DNA of 64,000 bases from CAZXYS01 sp964645005 (GTDB taxonomy: Bacteria > Bacteroidota > Ignavibacteria > Kapaibacteriales > UBA2268): contig CAZXYS010000013.1 of assembly GCA_964645005.1 (NCBI GenBank), forward strand, positions 40,764 through 104,763, given 5' to 3'. Positions within the stretch are counted from its first letter, which is position 1, and every line of letters begins with the position of its first letter. The notes under the pieces were generated by a model. It was not told the origin of the DNA and ran no database searches. It worked only from the letters and a program-made list of their open reading frames with translations. Positions 41,799-51,900 of the stretch are shown in pieces. The position numbers and the translations under genes were made by a program.

Positions 41799-43895
41799 TT
41801 AATTATGCTGCCCGTTTTTTCTTTCCTTATAATCATTTATTATCTCTTCCTGAATACTCTGCGGGGCTTGAGCATATTTCAGGAATTCCATAGTGAATTC
41901 GCCCTTGCCCTGAGTTGCCCCGCGTAAATCTGTGGAATATCCGAACATTTCCCTAAGCGGCACCTCGGCTTCTACAGTGACATATCCGTTATCCAGAAAC
42001 GTATTAACGATAATTCCTCTTCGCTGATTGATCTGCCCTATCACTATACCCTGAAATTCTTCCGGCGCGGAAGTTTCCAGCTTCATGACCGGTTCCAGTA
42101 TAACAGTTTTAGCCTTTTTAAGAGCTTCTCTCATTGCTGCTTTTGCAGCAGTGTTAAAAGCCTTTTCCGATGAATCAACGGGGTGTGTCTGCCCATCATT
42201 AAGTACTACTTTCACTCCCACTATCGGCTGCTCAATTGAAAACCCTTCGGTCAGTTGATCTTCGAAACCTTTTTCACATGAAGGTATATATTCTCTTGGT
42301 ATTGAACCGCCAACTACATCATTTACAAATTCGAAATGGTCTTCTCCTTTGGCTTCTATTGGTTCAATGTAACCCTGTACTCGGGCGAACTGTCCCGCGC
42401 CGCCGGTCTGCTTCTTGTGGATATAATCAAAATCGGCTCTTTTAGTAATTGCTTCACGATAAGCAACTTTCGGGCGCCCAACATTGATTTCGCAGTTATA
42501 TTCTCTTTTGATTCTTTCAATATATATTTCAAGATGAAGCTCGCCCATTCCTCTGATAAGAGTCTCGCCGCTTTCTTCGTCGCGTCTGACCTGGAATGTC
42601 GGATCTTCCTTCATGAACCTGTTGAGTGCTTTTGAGAAGTTGACCTGGTCGGTCCGCTTTTTCGGTTCAACTGATAATTCCATAACCGGAGCAGGTACAT
42701 ACATTGACTCCATCGTATAATTCAATGTCCCATCCGTGAAAGTATCACCGGAAGTACAATCTACGCCAAACATAGCTGCAATGTCGCCAGCCTGAACTTT
42801 ATCGACATCATTCATAGTGCTGGCATGCATCCTGATAAGTCTGGGCACCTTGATTTTATCATTATTTCTTGTATTAATAATATTATCGCCTTTTGCGATA
42901 GCTCCCTGGTATACTCTCATATATGTCAACTGTCCGTATCTGCCGTCTTCAAGTTTAAAAGCATTTGCCACTAAAGGCTTGTCAGACTCTGATGACAACT
43001 GAACTTCCTCTTCATGATTATTCATGTCAAGAGCATAATTTGTAACTTCATCAGGGCTTGGCAGATATAGACCAACCGCATCCAGCAGTGTTTGAATACC
43101 TTTATTTTGCTTTGCCGAGCCGATTATTATTGGTGTAATATATTGTCCAATCGCAGCTTTTCTGATAGCCGGAATTAGTTTATCGGTGGTTACTTCTTCT
43201 TCAGCAAGGAATTTCTCCGCAATATTATCATCGAAATCAGCCATTGCTTCAACTAATTTCATTCTCCTTTTGGCAGCTTCCTCAGCCAAATGCTCAGGTA
43301 TGTCTTTTTCTACAACTTTTTCGCCGTATTCACCTTCATAATAGACTGCTTTATATTTAAGCAGGTCAATAACACCTTCAAAATGGTCTTCAAGACCAAT
43401 AGGCATTGTCAGAGGTACAGGTCTGTGGTTAAGTTTTTCTTCAAGCTGGGAAATTACCTTATCCGGGTTAGCCCCTGACCTGTCAACTTTATTTATGAAA
43501 GCAATTCTCGGAACATTGTATCTGCGCATCTGCCGGTCGACTGTTATGGACTGACTCTGCACTCCGGCTACTCCACACAGAACAAGCACCGCTCCGTCAA
43601 GCACACGCAGTGCACGTTCAACTTCTACCGTAAAATCGATATGACCGGGAGTGTCAATAAGATTTATCTCAAAATCCCCCCATTTGCAGTTTGTAGCTGC
43701 TGATTGGATTGTTATGCCTTTCTCACGCTCAAGGTCCATAGAATCCATCGTAGGTCCTTGCCCGGTCTTGTCGCGGATCTCTATGATCTTATGTATCTTT
43801 CCCGTGTAAAACAATATCCTCTCACTAAGGGTAGTTTTACCCGAATCTATATGAGCGGCTATGCCTATGTTCCTTAAATTTTTAATGTCGGACAT
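41799..43895 (-). CDS. Second elongation factor G (spdEFG1/mitochondrial EF-G1-like)
   Basis: 698 residues with all EF-G domains. GTPase motifs are AHIDSGKTTLSE (14-25), LEREKGITIQ, DTPGHIDF and NKVDRSGA. The switch region is GPTMDSMDLEREKGITIQSA, a hallmark shared with mitochondrial EF-G1 and the spdEFG1 branch known from spirochaetes and planctomycetes, where it does translocation while EF-G2 does recycling. Domain IV includes QTGGAGQFARVQGYIEP. It heads the str group (this gene, rpsL, rpsG, fusA, tuf). The 700-bp gap upstream probably holds the promoter. The functional split with fusA is inferred from family knowledge. Confidence 0.9.
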   Translation of the reverse strand: MSDIKNLRNIGIAAHIDSGKTTLSERILFYTGKIHKIIEIRDKTGQGPTMDSMDLEREKGITIQSAATNCKWGDFEINLIDTPGHIDFTVEVERALRVLDGAVLVLCGVAGVQSQSITVDRQMRRYNVPRIAFINKVDRSGANPDKVISQLEEKLNHRPVPLTMPIGLEDHFEGVIDLLKYKAVYYEGEYGEKVVEKDIPEHLAEEAAKRRMKLVEAMADFDDNIAEKFLAEEEVTTDKLIPAIRKAAIGQYITPIIIGSAKQNKGIQTLLDAVGLYLPSPDEVTNYALDMNNHEEEVQLSSESDKPLVANAFKLEDGRYGQLTYMRVYQGAIAKGDNIINTRNNDKIKVPRLIRMHASTMNDVDKVQAGDIAAMFGVDCTSGDTFTDGTLNYTMESMYVPAPVMELSVEPKKRTDQVNFSKALNRFMKEDPTFQVRRDEESGETLIRGMGELHLEIYIERIKREYNCEINVGRPKVAYREAITKRADFDYIHKKQTGGAGQFARVQGYIEPIEAKGEDHFEFVNDVVGGSIPREYIPSCEKGFEDQLTEGFSIEQPIVGVKVVLNDGQTHPVDSSEKAFNTAAKAAMREALKKAKTVILEPVMKLETSAPEEFQGIVIGQINQRRGIIVNTFLDNGYVTVEAEVPLREMFGYSTDLRGATQGKGEFTMEFLKYAQAPQSIQEEIINDYKERKNGQHN

Positions 43896-44166
43896 TTTAT
43901 CACACCATTAAAATGTGTTTATTTAAGACTAATAGTTTATTGTACATATGATTTTTACAGATTAGGTGTAACGAGACTTACAGAATATTATTTTAAAAAT
44001 AATTGTTAAGAATTAATTAATTTTGTATATTAGTTAGTTTTTTACACTTTATTTATGCTTATAAATCCCAATTCAATCGATCAACAGCTTTAAACCATTT
44101 TATTATAAAAGTTTAACGGAAAACAGAAAGGATTATTATAAACCCGTCATCATTTTAGAAGAACAA

Positions 44167-44228
44167 CCCCGTAAAGCCTTCGGCTTCGCTCCCCTCCTTA
44201 ATAAAGAGGGGAAAAAAAGGGGTGGTTA
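44167..44228. repeat. Intergenic hairpin repeat (CCCCTCC...GAGGGG)
   Basis: ACCCCGTAAAGCCTTCGGCT is followed by CCCCTCCTTAATAAAGAGGGG (44191-44211) and AAAAAAAGGGGTGGTT, giving two nested inverted pairs: CCCCTCC/AGAGGGG and AACCCC/GGGGTGGTT. Such elements are common extragenic repeats in Bacteroidota genomes. Confidence 0.5.
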
Positions 44229-44341
44229 ATTTCTTAGGGTTAAATTGTTTATGCTAATGAATGAATAATCTAATGAAAAATATGTGATAAAGGGTGGGTA
44301 GATGTGCCGTATATGAAGTCCGGAGTTTTGATTAAGTGAGG

Positions 44342-44485
44342 GAGGCTGACTCATAAGCACTAAATTTTGTGTAACATCCTTTTTAGCTCAGTGAGGGAAC
44401 CAGTATTCATCAGATTCCTGCCCTGCTAAAGCAGGATCTAAAGACATTCGCAGGAATGACTTTTCTATACTTTTGGGTCAGCCTC
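44342..44485. repeat. MITE-like intergenic element, copy 2
   Basis: 144 bp bounded by GAGGCTGACTCATAAG (44342-44357) and CTTTTGGGTCAGCCTC (44470-44485), paired at 14 of 16 positions. It contains the 50-bp repeat shared with 13130-13179. No coding capacity, so a passive mobile or structural element. Confidence 0.65.
44408..44457 (+). repeat. 50-bp dispersed repeat, copy 2
   Basis: Matches 13130-13179 at 48 of 50 positions; contains the stem CCTGC/GCAGG. It lies within the inverted-repeat-bounded element here. Confidence 0.8.
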
Positions 44486-44540
44486 GACGAGGAAAAGAGT
44501 TGTTGCAGAAGTATCATTCTTGAAGTGCAGATGTAAGACC

Positions 44541-44571
44541 AAAAAAAAGCCGCCCCTGCAAAGGACGGCTT
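44541..44571 (-). terminator. Intrinsic terminator after rpoC
   Basis: On the minus strand AAGCCGTCC and GGGGCGGCTT pair with wobble positions around TTTGCA, followed by eight Ts. It lies about 27 bp past the rpoC stop and ends the rpoBC transcript. Confidence 0.8.
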
Positions 44572-44597
44572 ATTATATTCTTACTTAAGATCAGCTG

Positions 44598-47500
44598 CTA
44601 TTTAATTTCAACGGATTCTTCTTCTGGTTTTTCAGGCTGTTGACCGTCTCCTGCAGCCGGTTCTTTCTCTTTTTCTTCCTGAATTTCTTCCTCAGATTTT
44701 CTGCCGAAAATATTACCGATCTCGCTTTCGATTCTCATAGTTTGATAAGGTCTTAAACCGGTACCGGCGGGAATGAGCTGTCCGAGGATGATATTCTCTT
44801 TCAGACCGATGAGATTATCAATCTTGGCTGCCACGGATGCATCGGAAAGAACCCTTGTTGTCTCCTGGAATGATGCTGCGGACAACCAGCTTTCCGTAGT
44901 CAATGATGCCTGTGTGATGCCAAGCAGAATCGGTTCGGCAATTGCCGGTTCAGCAGGTTGGAATTCGACCTTGTCGACTTTCTTGCGTTTCAATTCTGTG
45001 TTAACTTCACGGATCTTTCGCTTGGTTACAAGCTGATTCTCTCTGAACTTGGATTCCGAAGGCTCGGTTACGGCTGCCATATTCTTGAGTTTCTGGTTTT
45101 CATCCAGGAATCTGACTCTGTCAATATGATCATTCTCAAGGAATGAGGAATCGCCTGAGTCGATTATCTTCACTTTCTGAAGCATCTGGCGAACGATAAC
45201 CTCTATGTGCTTGTCATTGATACGCACACCCTGCATTCGGTAGACTTCCTGGATCTCATTTACGAGATATTCCTGCACAGCATTGGCACCCATGATCCTG
45301 AGGATGTCGTGAGGATTAATCGGACCTTCTGTCAGTCTATCGCCTGCGCGAACGAAATCTTCTTCCTGAACAAGGATATGTTTACCGATGGGGACAGCGT
45401 ATTCAATCTTTGTTTTTTCATCCAAACTTGTAACCATCAATATTCTCTGACCGCGCTTCTGTTTCTCGAAGGATACCAGTCCGTCGATATCAGAAACATC
45501 TGCGGGATTCTGTGGTGCGCGTGCTTCGAACAACTCGGTAACCCTTGGCAGACCACCGGTAATGTCACGCATTCTACCCAGATCTCTGGGGATTTTGACC
45601 AGCGGCGTTCCCACACCTACCATATCCGCATCATCAACACGGAGCTGTGCGCGTGTAGGTACATTGTATGATTTCAAGACATTATCGTCGTCATCAACTA
45701 TCTCAATTGTCGGGGATTTAGTCCTGTCTTTGGAGTCAATAACTTCTTTAGTCTGGTGACCGGTTGTCTCGTCATTCACCTCTCTGTAAGTTATGTTGGG
45801 AGCGAGGTCCACATAACGAATGCGGCCCGTTTCTTCCGTAATAATAGTTGTATTATACGGATCCCATTCATAGATCATCTCGCCTTTCTTAACATGCTGT
45901 CCGTCTTTAACCTTGAGAACAGCGCCATAAGTAACGTCATATTTGGTTAAAGTACGGTTGCTATCGGGATCAACAATATTTATAACACCGCTGCGGCTTA
46001 CAGCCACGGTAATTTGTTCGGTATCACCTTCGTAGCTGACAGTTCTCATATTTTCAAACTTTATCATTCCGTCGAATTTGGCTGTCACTGATGACTGTGA
46101 TGCAACCAGCATAGCAGTACCACCGGTATGGAATGTACGCAGTGTCAACTGTGTACCCGGTTCACCGATAGACTGTGATGCAATTGTACCAACAGCTTCA
46201 CCAACGTCAACGAGTTTGCCTGTTGCAAGGTTTCTGCCGTAGCACTTGGCGCAAACACCCTGGCGGGATTCACATGTAAGTACTGAACGTATCAATACTG
46301 ATTCAACGGATGTATTTTCAATTTTATGTGCAAGGTCTTCATCAATTGTCTGACCAGCAGTTACTATAATCTCTTCTGTCAAAGGATCGACAACGTCCAG
46401 CAAGGCTACTCGTCCGAGTACACGTTCAAACAGCGGCTCTTTGACTTCTTCTCCGTCTTTGAGAGCTGACATCTCTACACCGCGGATAGTGCCGCAGTCA
46501 TGCTCGGAAATGATAACATCCTGAGCCACATCATGCAATCTTCTTGTCAGATAGCCGGCGTCAGCAGTTTTAAGAGCCGTATCCGCAAGTCCCTTACGGG
46601 CGCCGTGAGTTGAAATGAAGTACTCGAGAACCGACAGACCTTCTTTAAAGTTCGAAATAATCGGGTTTTCAATCAATTCACCGGTCGAACCTGATAGTGA
46701 TTTCTTAGGCTTAGCCATAAGACCGCGCATACCGGCCAACTGACGGATCTGCTCTTTCGAGCCGCGTGCCTGAGAATCGAGCATCATCCAGAATGTATTG
46801 AAGCCCTGCAGGTCGCGGGACAGTTCGGAATATAATCTGTCGGCAATTCTGTTGGTTGCTGTTGACCAGTTATCAATAATTTTATTATATCTTTCACCGC
46901 TGCTTATAACACCCTGACGATAGGCATTTTCAATCTCATCGATTTTCTTCTGAGCGGAGTTGATTATCTTCATTTTGTCTTCAGGGACGACTACGTCGGC
47001 GATACTTACTGAAAGTCCGCCCTTAGTCGCGTAATTAAAGCCTGTATCCTTCAATGCATCAAGGAATTCTACAGTCTTCGCAAGTCCGACTTTCCTGAAG
47101 CACAAGCCGATAATCTGTCTTATACGCTTTTTCGCCAATAATTCATTTATAAATCCAAGTTCGTCGGGGAGTATCTCGTTAAACAGAAGCCTTCCAACTG
47201 TAGTTTCGAGGTGAGTTCCCTCTCTGCGAACTTTGATCTTTGCATTAAGATGAACAGCGCCGCTGTTATGCGCGATTATGACTTCTTCCGGAGACGCGAA
47301 TACTTTACCTTCTCCTTTTACACCGCGTTTTACCTTGGTCATATAATACACGCCAAGGACCATATCCTGAGATGGTACGGCAATCGGGTCGCCGTTCTGC
47401 GTATGCATAATATTATGCGGAGCAAGTATCAGAAGCAATGATTCAAGCTGAGCTTCAAAGCTCAATGGCACGTGGACAGCCATCTGGTCGCCGTCGAAGT

Positions 47501-48902
47501 CAGCATTGAACGCCGTACATACCAATGGATGCAATTGAATGGCTTTACCTTCGATAAGTCTCGGCTGGAATCCCTGGATACCAAGCCTATGAAGTGTAGG
47601 AGCACGATTTAAGAGAACAGGATGTCCTTCTATCACTTTTTCAAGGATATCCCACACTTCGTTGGTTTTCCTTTCAACCATTTTTTTTGCACTCTTCACA
47701 GTTTTAACGTGACCGCGTTCTATCAGTTTCCTGATAACAAAAGGTTTGAACAGTTCCACAGCCATATCTTTCGGCAAACCGCACTCGTGCAGCTTAAGCT
47801 CGGGACCGACGACAATCACCGACCTTCCTGAATAGTCAACTCGCTTACCGAGAAGATTCTGGCGGAATCTACCGGTTTTGCCTTTGAGGGTATCTGCAAG
47901 TGACTTAAGGGCACGCTGGGATTCGCTTCGAACTGCCCTGCGGCTGTTATCAAACAATGCATCCACTGATTCCTGAAGCATTCTTTTTTCATTACGAAGG
48001 ATAACTTCAGGCGCTTTAATATCAATAAGTCTTTTCAGCCTGTTATTTCGAATAATAACTCTTCTGTAAAGGTCATTCAGGTCAGATGTAGCAAACCTTC
48101 CACCTTCTAACGGTACAAGGGGTCTTAGATCCGGCGGTGTAACAGGTATTACGTCAAGGACCATCCATTCCGGATGATTTGCATATTCATTTTTATTATC
48201 AGTGCGAAATGCATCAAGTATCCTTAATCTTTTGAGAATATCGGATTTCTTCTGTTGTGAATTCTCAGTTTTAAGCCTTTCCTTCAAAGCGTAATAGTCA
48301 TTTTCCGGATCAACTCTTTTCAGCAATTCTTTGATGGCTTCGCCTCCGATAAGTGCTATGAACTTATTAGAATCATCATCATCAAGCGTATGATCCTCGG
48401 GGGCAAGCGAATCCATAACTTCAAGATATTGCTCCTCAGTCAGGAGGTCTTTGGTTTGCAGACCGGTTTTACCCGGCTGAACTACAATATAAGATTCGTA
48501 GTAAACGATTCTTTCAATATCTTTCGTAGGCATACCCAGCACTGCGCTGATCTTGCTTGGCAGTGTTCTTAAAAACCAGATGTGCACAACAGGCACAGCC
48601 AGCATGATATGCCCCATTCTCTCCCTTCTAACTGACTTCTGAGTAACTTCTACACCGCATCTGTCGCAAACTATTCCTTTGTACCTTATGCGTTTATATT
48701 TACCGCAGGCACATTCCCAATCCCTTATAGGACCAAATATTTTCTCACAGAATAATCCGTCCTTTTCCGGGCGGAAAGACCTGTAATTAATGGTTTCCGG
48801 TTTAGTCACTTCACCATGTGAACGATTCAGAATATCGTCAGGTGAAGATATCTTGATTGAAATGTTCCTGAAGCCTTGTCTTGGTATTGATTGAGATTGC
48901 AT
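44598..48902 (-). CDS. rpoC: RNA polymerase beta-prime subunit
   Basis: 1434 residues. It holds the catalytic magnesium at NADFDGDQM, the N-terminal zinc ribbon (CACGKYKRIRYKGIVCDRCG), and the second zinc site (CESRQGVCAKCYGRNL). The clamp start is SIKISSPDDILNRSHGEVTK. Bridge-helix and trigger-loop segments follow in order (ARKGLADTALKTADAGYLTR, GEAVGTIASQSIGEPGTQLT, FHTGGTA). The end is an acidic tail (EEEIQEEKEKEPAAGDGQQP) beyond the last conserved helix. It follows rpoB by about 79 bp and is followed by a terminator. Confidence 0.98.
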   Translation of the reverse strand: MQSQSIPRQGFRNISIKISSPDDILNRSHGEVTKPETINYRSFRPEKDGLFCEKIFGPIRDWECACGKYKRIRYKGIVCDRCGVEVTQKSVRRERMGHIMLAVPVVHIWFLRTLPSKISAVLGMPTKDIERIVYYESYIVVQPGKTGLQTKDLLTEEQYLEVMDSLAPEDHTLDDDDSNKFIALIGGEAIKELLKRVDPENDYYALKERLKTENSQQKKSDILKRLRILDAFRTDNKNEYANHPEWMVLDVIPVTPPDLRPLVPLEGGRFATSDLNDLYRRVIIRNNRLKRLIDIKAPEVILRNEKRMLQESVDALFDNSRRAVRSESQRALKSLADTLKGKTGRFRQNLLGKRVDYSGRSVIVVGPELKLHECGLPKDMAVELFKPFVIRKLIERGHVKTVKSAKKMVERKTNEVWDILEKVIEGHPVLLNRAPTLHRLGIQGFQPRLIEGKAIQLHPLVCTAFNADFDGDQMAVHVPLSFEAQLESLLLILAPHNIMHTQNGDPIAVPSQDMVLGVYYMTKVKRGVKGEGKVFASPEEVIIAHNSGAVHLNAKIKVRREGTHLETTVGRLLFNEILPDELGFINELLAKKRIRQIIGLCFRKVGLAKTVEFLDALKDTGFNYATKGGLSVSIADVVVPEDKMKIINSAQKKIDEIENAYRQGVISSGERYNKIIDNWSTATNRIADRLYSELSRDLQGFNTFWMMLDSQARGSKEQIRQLAGMRGLMAKPKKSLSGSTGELIENPIISNFKEGLSVLEYFISTHGARKGLADTALKTADAGYLTRRLHDVAQDVIISEHDCGTIRGVEMSALKDGEEVKEPLFERVLGRVALLDVVDPLTEEIIVTAGQTIDEDLAHKIENTSVESVLIRSVLTCESRQGVCAKCYGRNLATGKLVDVGEAVGTIASQSIGEPGTQLTLRTFHTGGTAMLVASQSSVTAKFDGMIKFENMRTVSYEGDTEQITVAVSRSGVINIVDPDSNRTLTKYDVTYGAVLKVKDGQHVKKGEMIYEWDPYNTTIITEETGRIRYVDLAPNITYREVNDETTGHQTKEVIDSKDRTKSPTIEIVDDDDNVLKSYNVPTRAQLRVDDADMVGVGTPLVKIPRDLGRMRDITGGLPRVTELFEARAPQNPADVSDIDGLVSFEKQKRGQRILMVTSLDEKTKIEYAVPIGKHILVQEEDFVRAGDRLTEGPINPHDILRIMGANAVQEYLVNEIQEVYRMQGVRINDKHIEVIVRQMLQKVKIIDSGDSSFLENDHIDRVRFLDENQKLKNMAAVTEPSESKFRENQLVTKRKIREVNTELKRKKVDKVEFQPAEPAIAEPILLGITQASLTTESWLSAASFQETTRVLSDASVAAKIDNLIGLKENIILGQLIPAGTGLRPYQTMRIESEIGNIFGRKSEEEIQEEKEKEPAAGDGQQPEKPEEESVEIK

Positions 48903-48981
48903 CAGAATTTACTCCTATTTCAGAACAATTTTATTTTTTTCTATTCAGTAATATATGTCTAATTGTTTGAATATTTATAAA

Positions 48982-51900
48982 TCACTCAATTTTTATATCC
49001 AAACATAAGCCCTGAAGTTCTCTTACCAGAACATTAAATGATTCAGGTATATTCGGGTTAGGCATATTTTCGCCTTTTACTATAGTTTCGTACATTTTGG
49101 CTCTGCCATGAACATCATCGGACTTCATTGTCAGCATCTCCTGCAATGTATGAGCCGCGCCATAAGCTTCAAGCGCCCATACTTCCATTTCGCCAAGTCT
49201 CTGTCCGCCAAACTGCGCTTTTCCTCCCAGCGGCTGCTGAGTAATAAGCGAGTAAGGACCAATCGACCGGGCATGTATTTTGTCTTCAACAAGGTGAGAC
49301 AATTTGAGCATGTAAATATAGCCTACCGTTATCGACTCGTCGAACGGCTCGCCGGTATATCCGTCACAAAGAGTTGTTTTACCGGACCTTGGCAAACCAG
49401 CTTTTTCAAGATAATCACCAACTTCATCCCAGTTTGCACCGTCGAATATCGGCGTTGCAAAACTTACGCCTAATTTCTCACCTGCCCAGCCAAGAGCTGT
49501 TTCATAGAGCTGACCAAGATTCATACGTGAAGGCACACCCAGGGGATTCAGTACGATGTCGACAGGAGTTCCATCCGGCAGGAATGGCATGTCTTCGACG
49601 GGCACTATTTTGGAGATAATACCTTTGTTACCATGGCGTCCAGCCATTTTATCGCCCACCTGCAGCTTGCGTTTCTTAGCTACGTATACTTTAGCCATCT
49701 GCAAAATGCCCGGCTGCAATTCGTCGCCTGTTGCGAGTTTGTTTTTCTCGGCACGGAAATCCGCTTTCATGTCATTACGAGTATGAGTGTAATGGTGCAA
49801 GATCTCTCTGAGAAGATCCATTGTCTCTTCATCTTCGACAATATCTTCATCAAACTTCAACAACTCTGGCTTGAGTAATTTTTCATTATATTTCTCAATT
49901 AAAACACCCGGTGCAATTTTTGTTCCGCCTCTAAGGACAGTGACACCATTGCTGAGTTTCATTCCGAGAACTTTCTTACCGTCGAGAACTTTTTCCATTC
50001 TCTGAACGACTTCTCTGTCCAATTCCTTGATCTTTTTCTTCTCGCGAACGTCAACTTCTTCCTGGCGTTTCTTTTCTTCGGCTCTTTGTTCCTTGCTCAG
50101 CGTCAAAAGCCTTCTGGTGAAGAGTTTCGTATTGATGACAATACCTCTCAAACCGGGTGTAGCTTTAAGCGAAACATCCTTAACATCCCCTGCTTTATCA
50201 CCGAAGATAGCCCTTAAAAGCTTCTCTTCAGGGGTAGGATCTGTCTCACCTTTTGGTGTAATTTTACCAATCAGAATATCTCCTTCATGAACACTGGCTC
50301 CTACTCGGATAATTCCGTCTTCATCGAGTTCTTTTGTTGCATCTTCGCTAACGTTAGGTATTTCACGGGTAAATTCCTCTTCGCCGCGTTTTGTATCGCG
50401 TACCTGAAGTGTAAATTCTTCAATATGTATGGAGGTGAAAACATCTTCCGCTACCAGCCGCTCAGAAACGATGATAGCATCCTCAAAGTTATATCCCCTC
50501 CAAGGCATGAACGCGCAAAGGATATTCTGACCAAGAGCCAGTTCACCCTGATCTGTGCCTGCACCGTCGGCAAGGGGCTGTCCTTTCTTGACTTTCTGTC
50601 CGGCTCTTACGATCGGTTTTTGATTAACGCAGGTATCCTGGTTCGTTCTGAAGAATTTCAGCAGAGGATATTCAACCCTTTCCTTCTTCTTGAATTTCGT
50701 TAATCTCTCTCTGTCATCTCTGGTATCTTCATAGCTTACTCTGATATAATCCGAGCATACATATTCAACAACACCATCTTCCTCGGCAAGGATCAATGTA
50801 CGCGAATCCTTGGCAACTCTTGCTTCCATTCCGGTTCCAACAACCGGGGCAGTCGGACGCAGCAACGGTACTGCCTGCCGCTGCATGTTAGAACCCATAA
50901 GAGCTCTGTTAGCGTCATCATGGTCAAGAAAAGGTATAAGTGAAGCCGCAGGGCTTGTTATCTGATCCGTAGAGATATCCATTAAAGTGATATTCTTCGG
51001 ATTTGTGATAATGAAGTCTCCGGCTCTTCTTGCTCTGATCCTGTCAACTGCAATATTACCATCATCATCTAATGGAGTAGATGCAGGCACAATCATTTCA
51101 TGATCTTCCTTTTCAGCGGCAAGATATACTATCTCGTTTGTTATTTTACCATCCTCTACTCTGCGGTAGGGCGTTTCAATAAAGCCAAGCTCATTTATAC
51201 GGGAATGTATAGCCAGAGATGATATCAAGCCAATATTTGGTCCTTCAGGCGTCTCGATCGGACAAAGCCTGCCGTAATGTGTATAATGAACGTCACGAAC
51301 CTCAAAACCGGCTCTCTCTCTTGTAAGACCACCCGGTCCAAGGGCTGATGTCCTTCTTTTATGTGTAAGCTCAGCCAGCGGATTCGTCTGATCCATGAAT
51401 TGAGACAACTGATTAGTACCAAAGAACTGATTAATTACCGAGCTTATCGTTCTGGCATTCACCAGTTCGGACGGTGTTAAATTTTCGCCGTCATGAATAC
51501 TTAATCTTTCTTTTATCGTTCTTGCCATCCTTGCAAGACCAATATTGAACTGTGCCGTAAGCTGTTCACCAACTGTTCTTACGCGGCGGTTACCCAGATG
51601 GTCAATGTCATCACCGGTCTGCTTTCTGTCATGCAGTTCAATAAGCTTTTTGATAATAGCAACGAAGTCTTCAGTTGTCAGTGTTGTATGTTCAAAAGGA
51701 ATATCCAGCTTAAGCTTGTCATTAATTCTGAATCTCCCCACTATCCCCAGATCATACCTCTGCGAATTGAAGAACAATTTATCCAATAATCCTTCGGCAG
51801 TTTCAAGATCAGGCGGATCACTTGAACGAAGCTGTCTGTAAATTGCTTCCAGTGCATCTTCGCGTGTTCTTGAAGTATCTTTGATCAAAGTCTTGGCTAT

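Larger units (their letters stand above)
43896..44597. other. 700-bp gap between rpoC and the str group
   Basis: 43896-44150 is AT-rich and should contain the promoter of the EF-G/rpsL transcript, but no clear box can be named. A repeat of the AACCCCG...CCCCTCC...GAGGGG kind lies at 44167-44228. A MITE-like element with a 50-bp dispersed repeat is at 44342-44485. The rpoC terminator is at 44541-44571. No coding capacity is evident. Confidence 0.55.

Noticed and set aside
44598..48902. Intein or insertion in rpoC
   Set aside because: Length and motif order are ordinary; only the acidic tail is extra.
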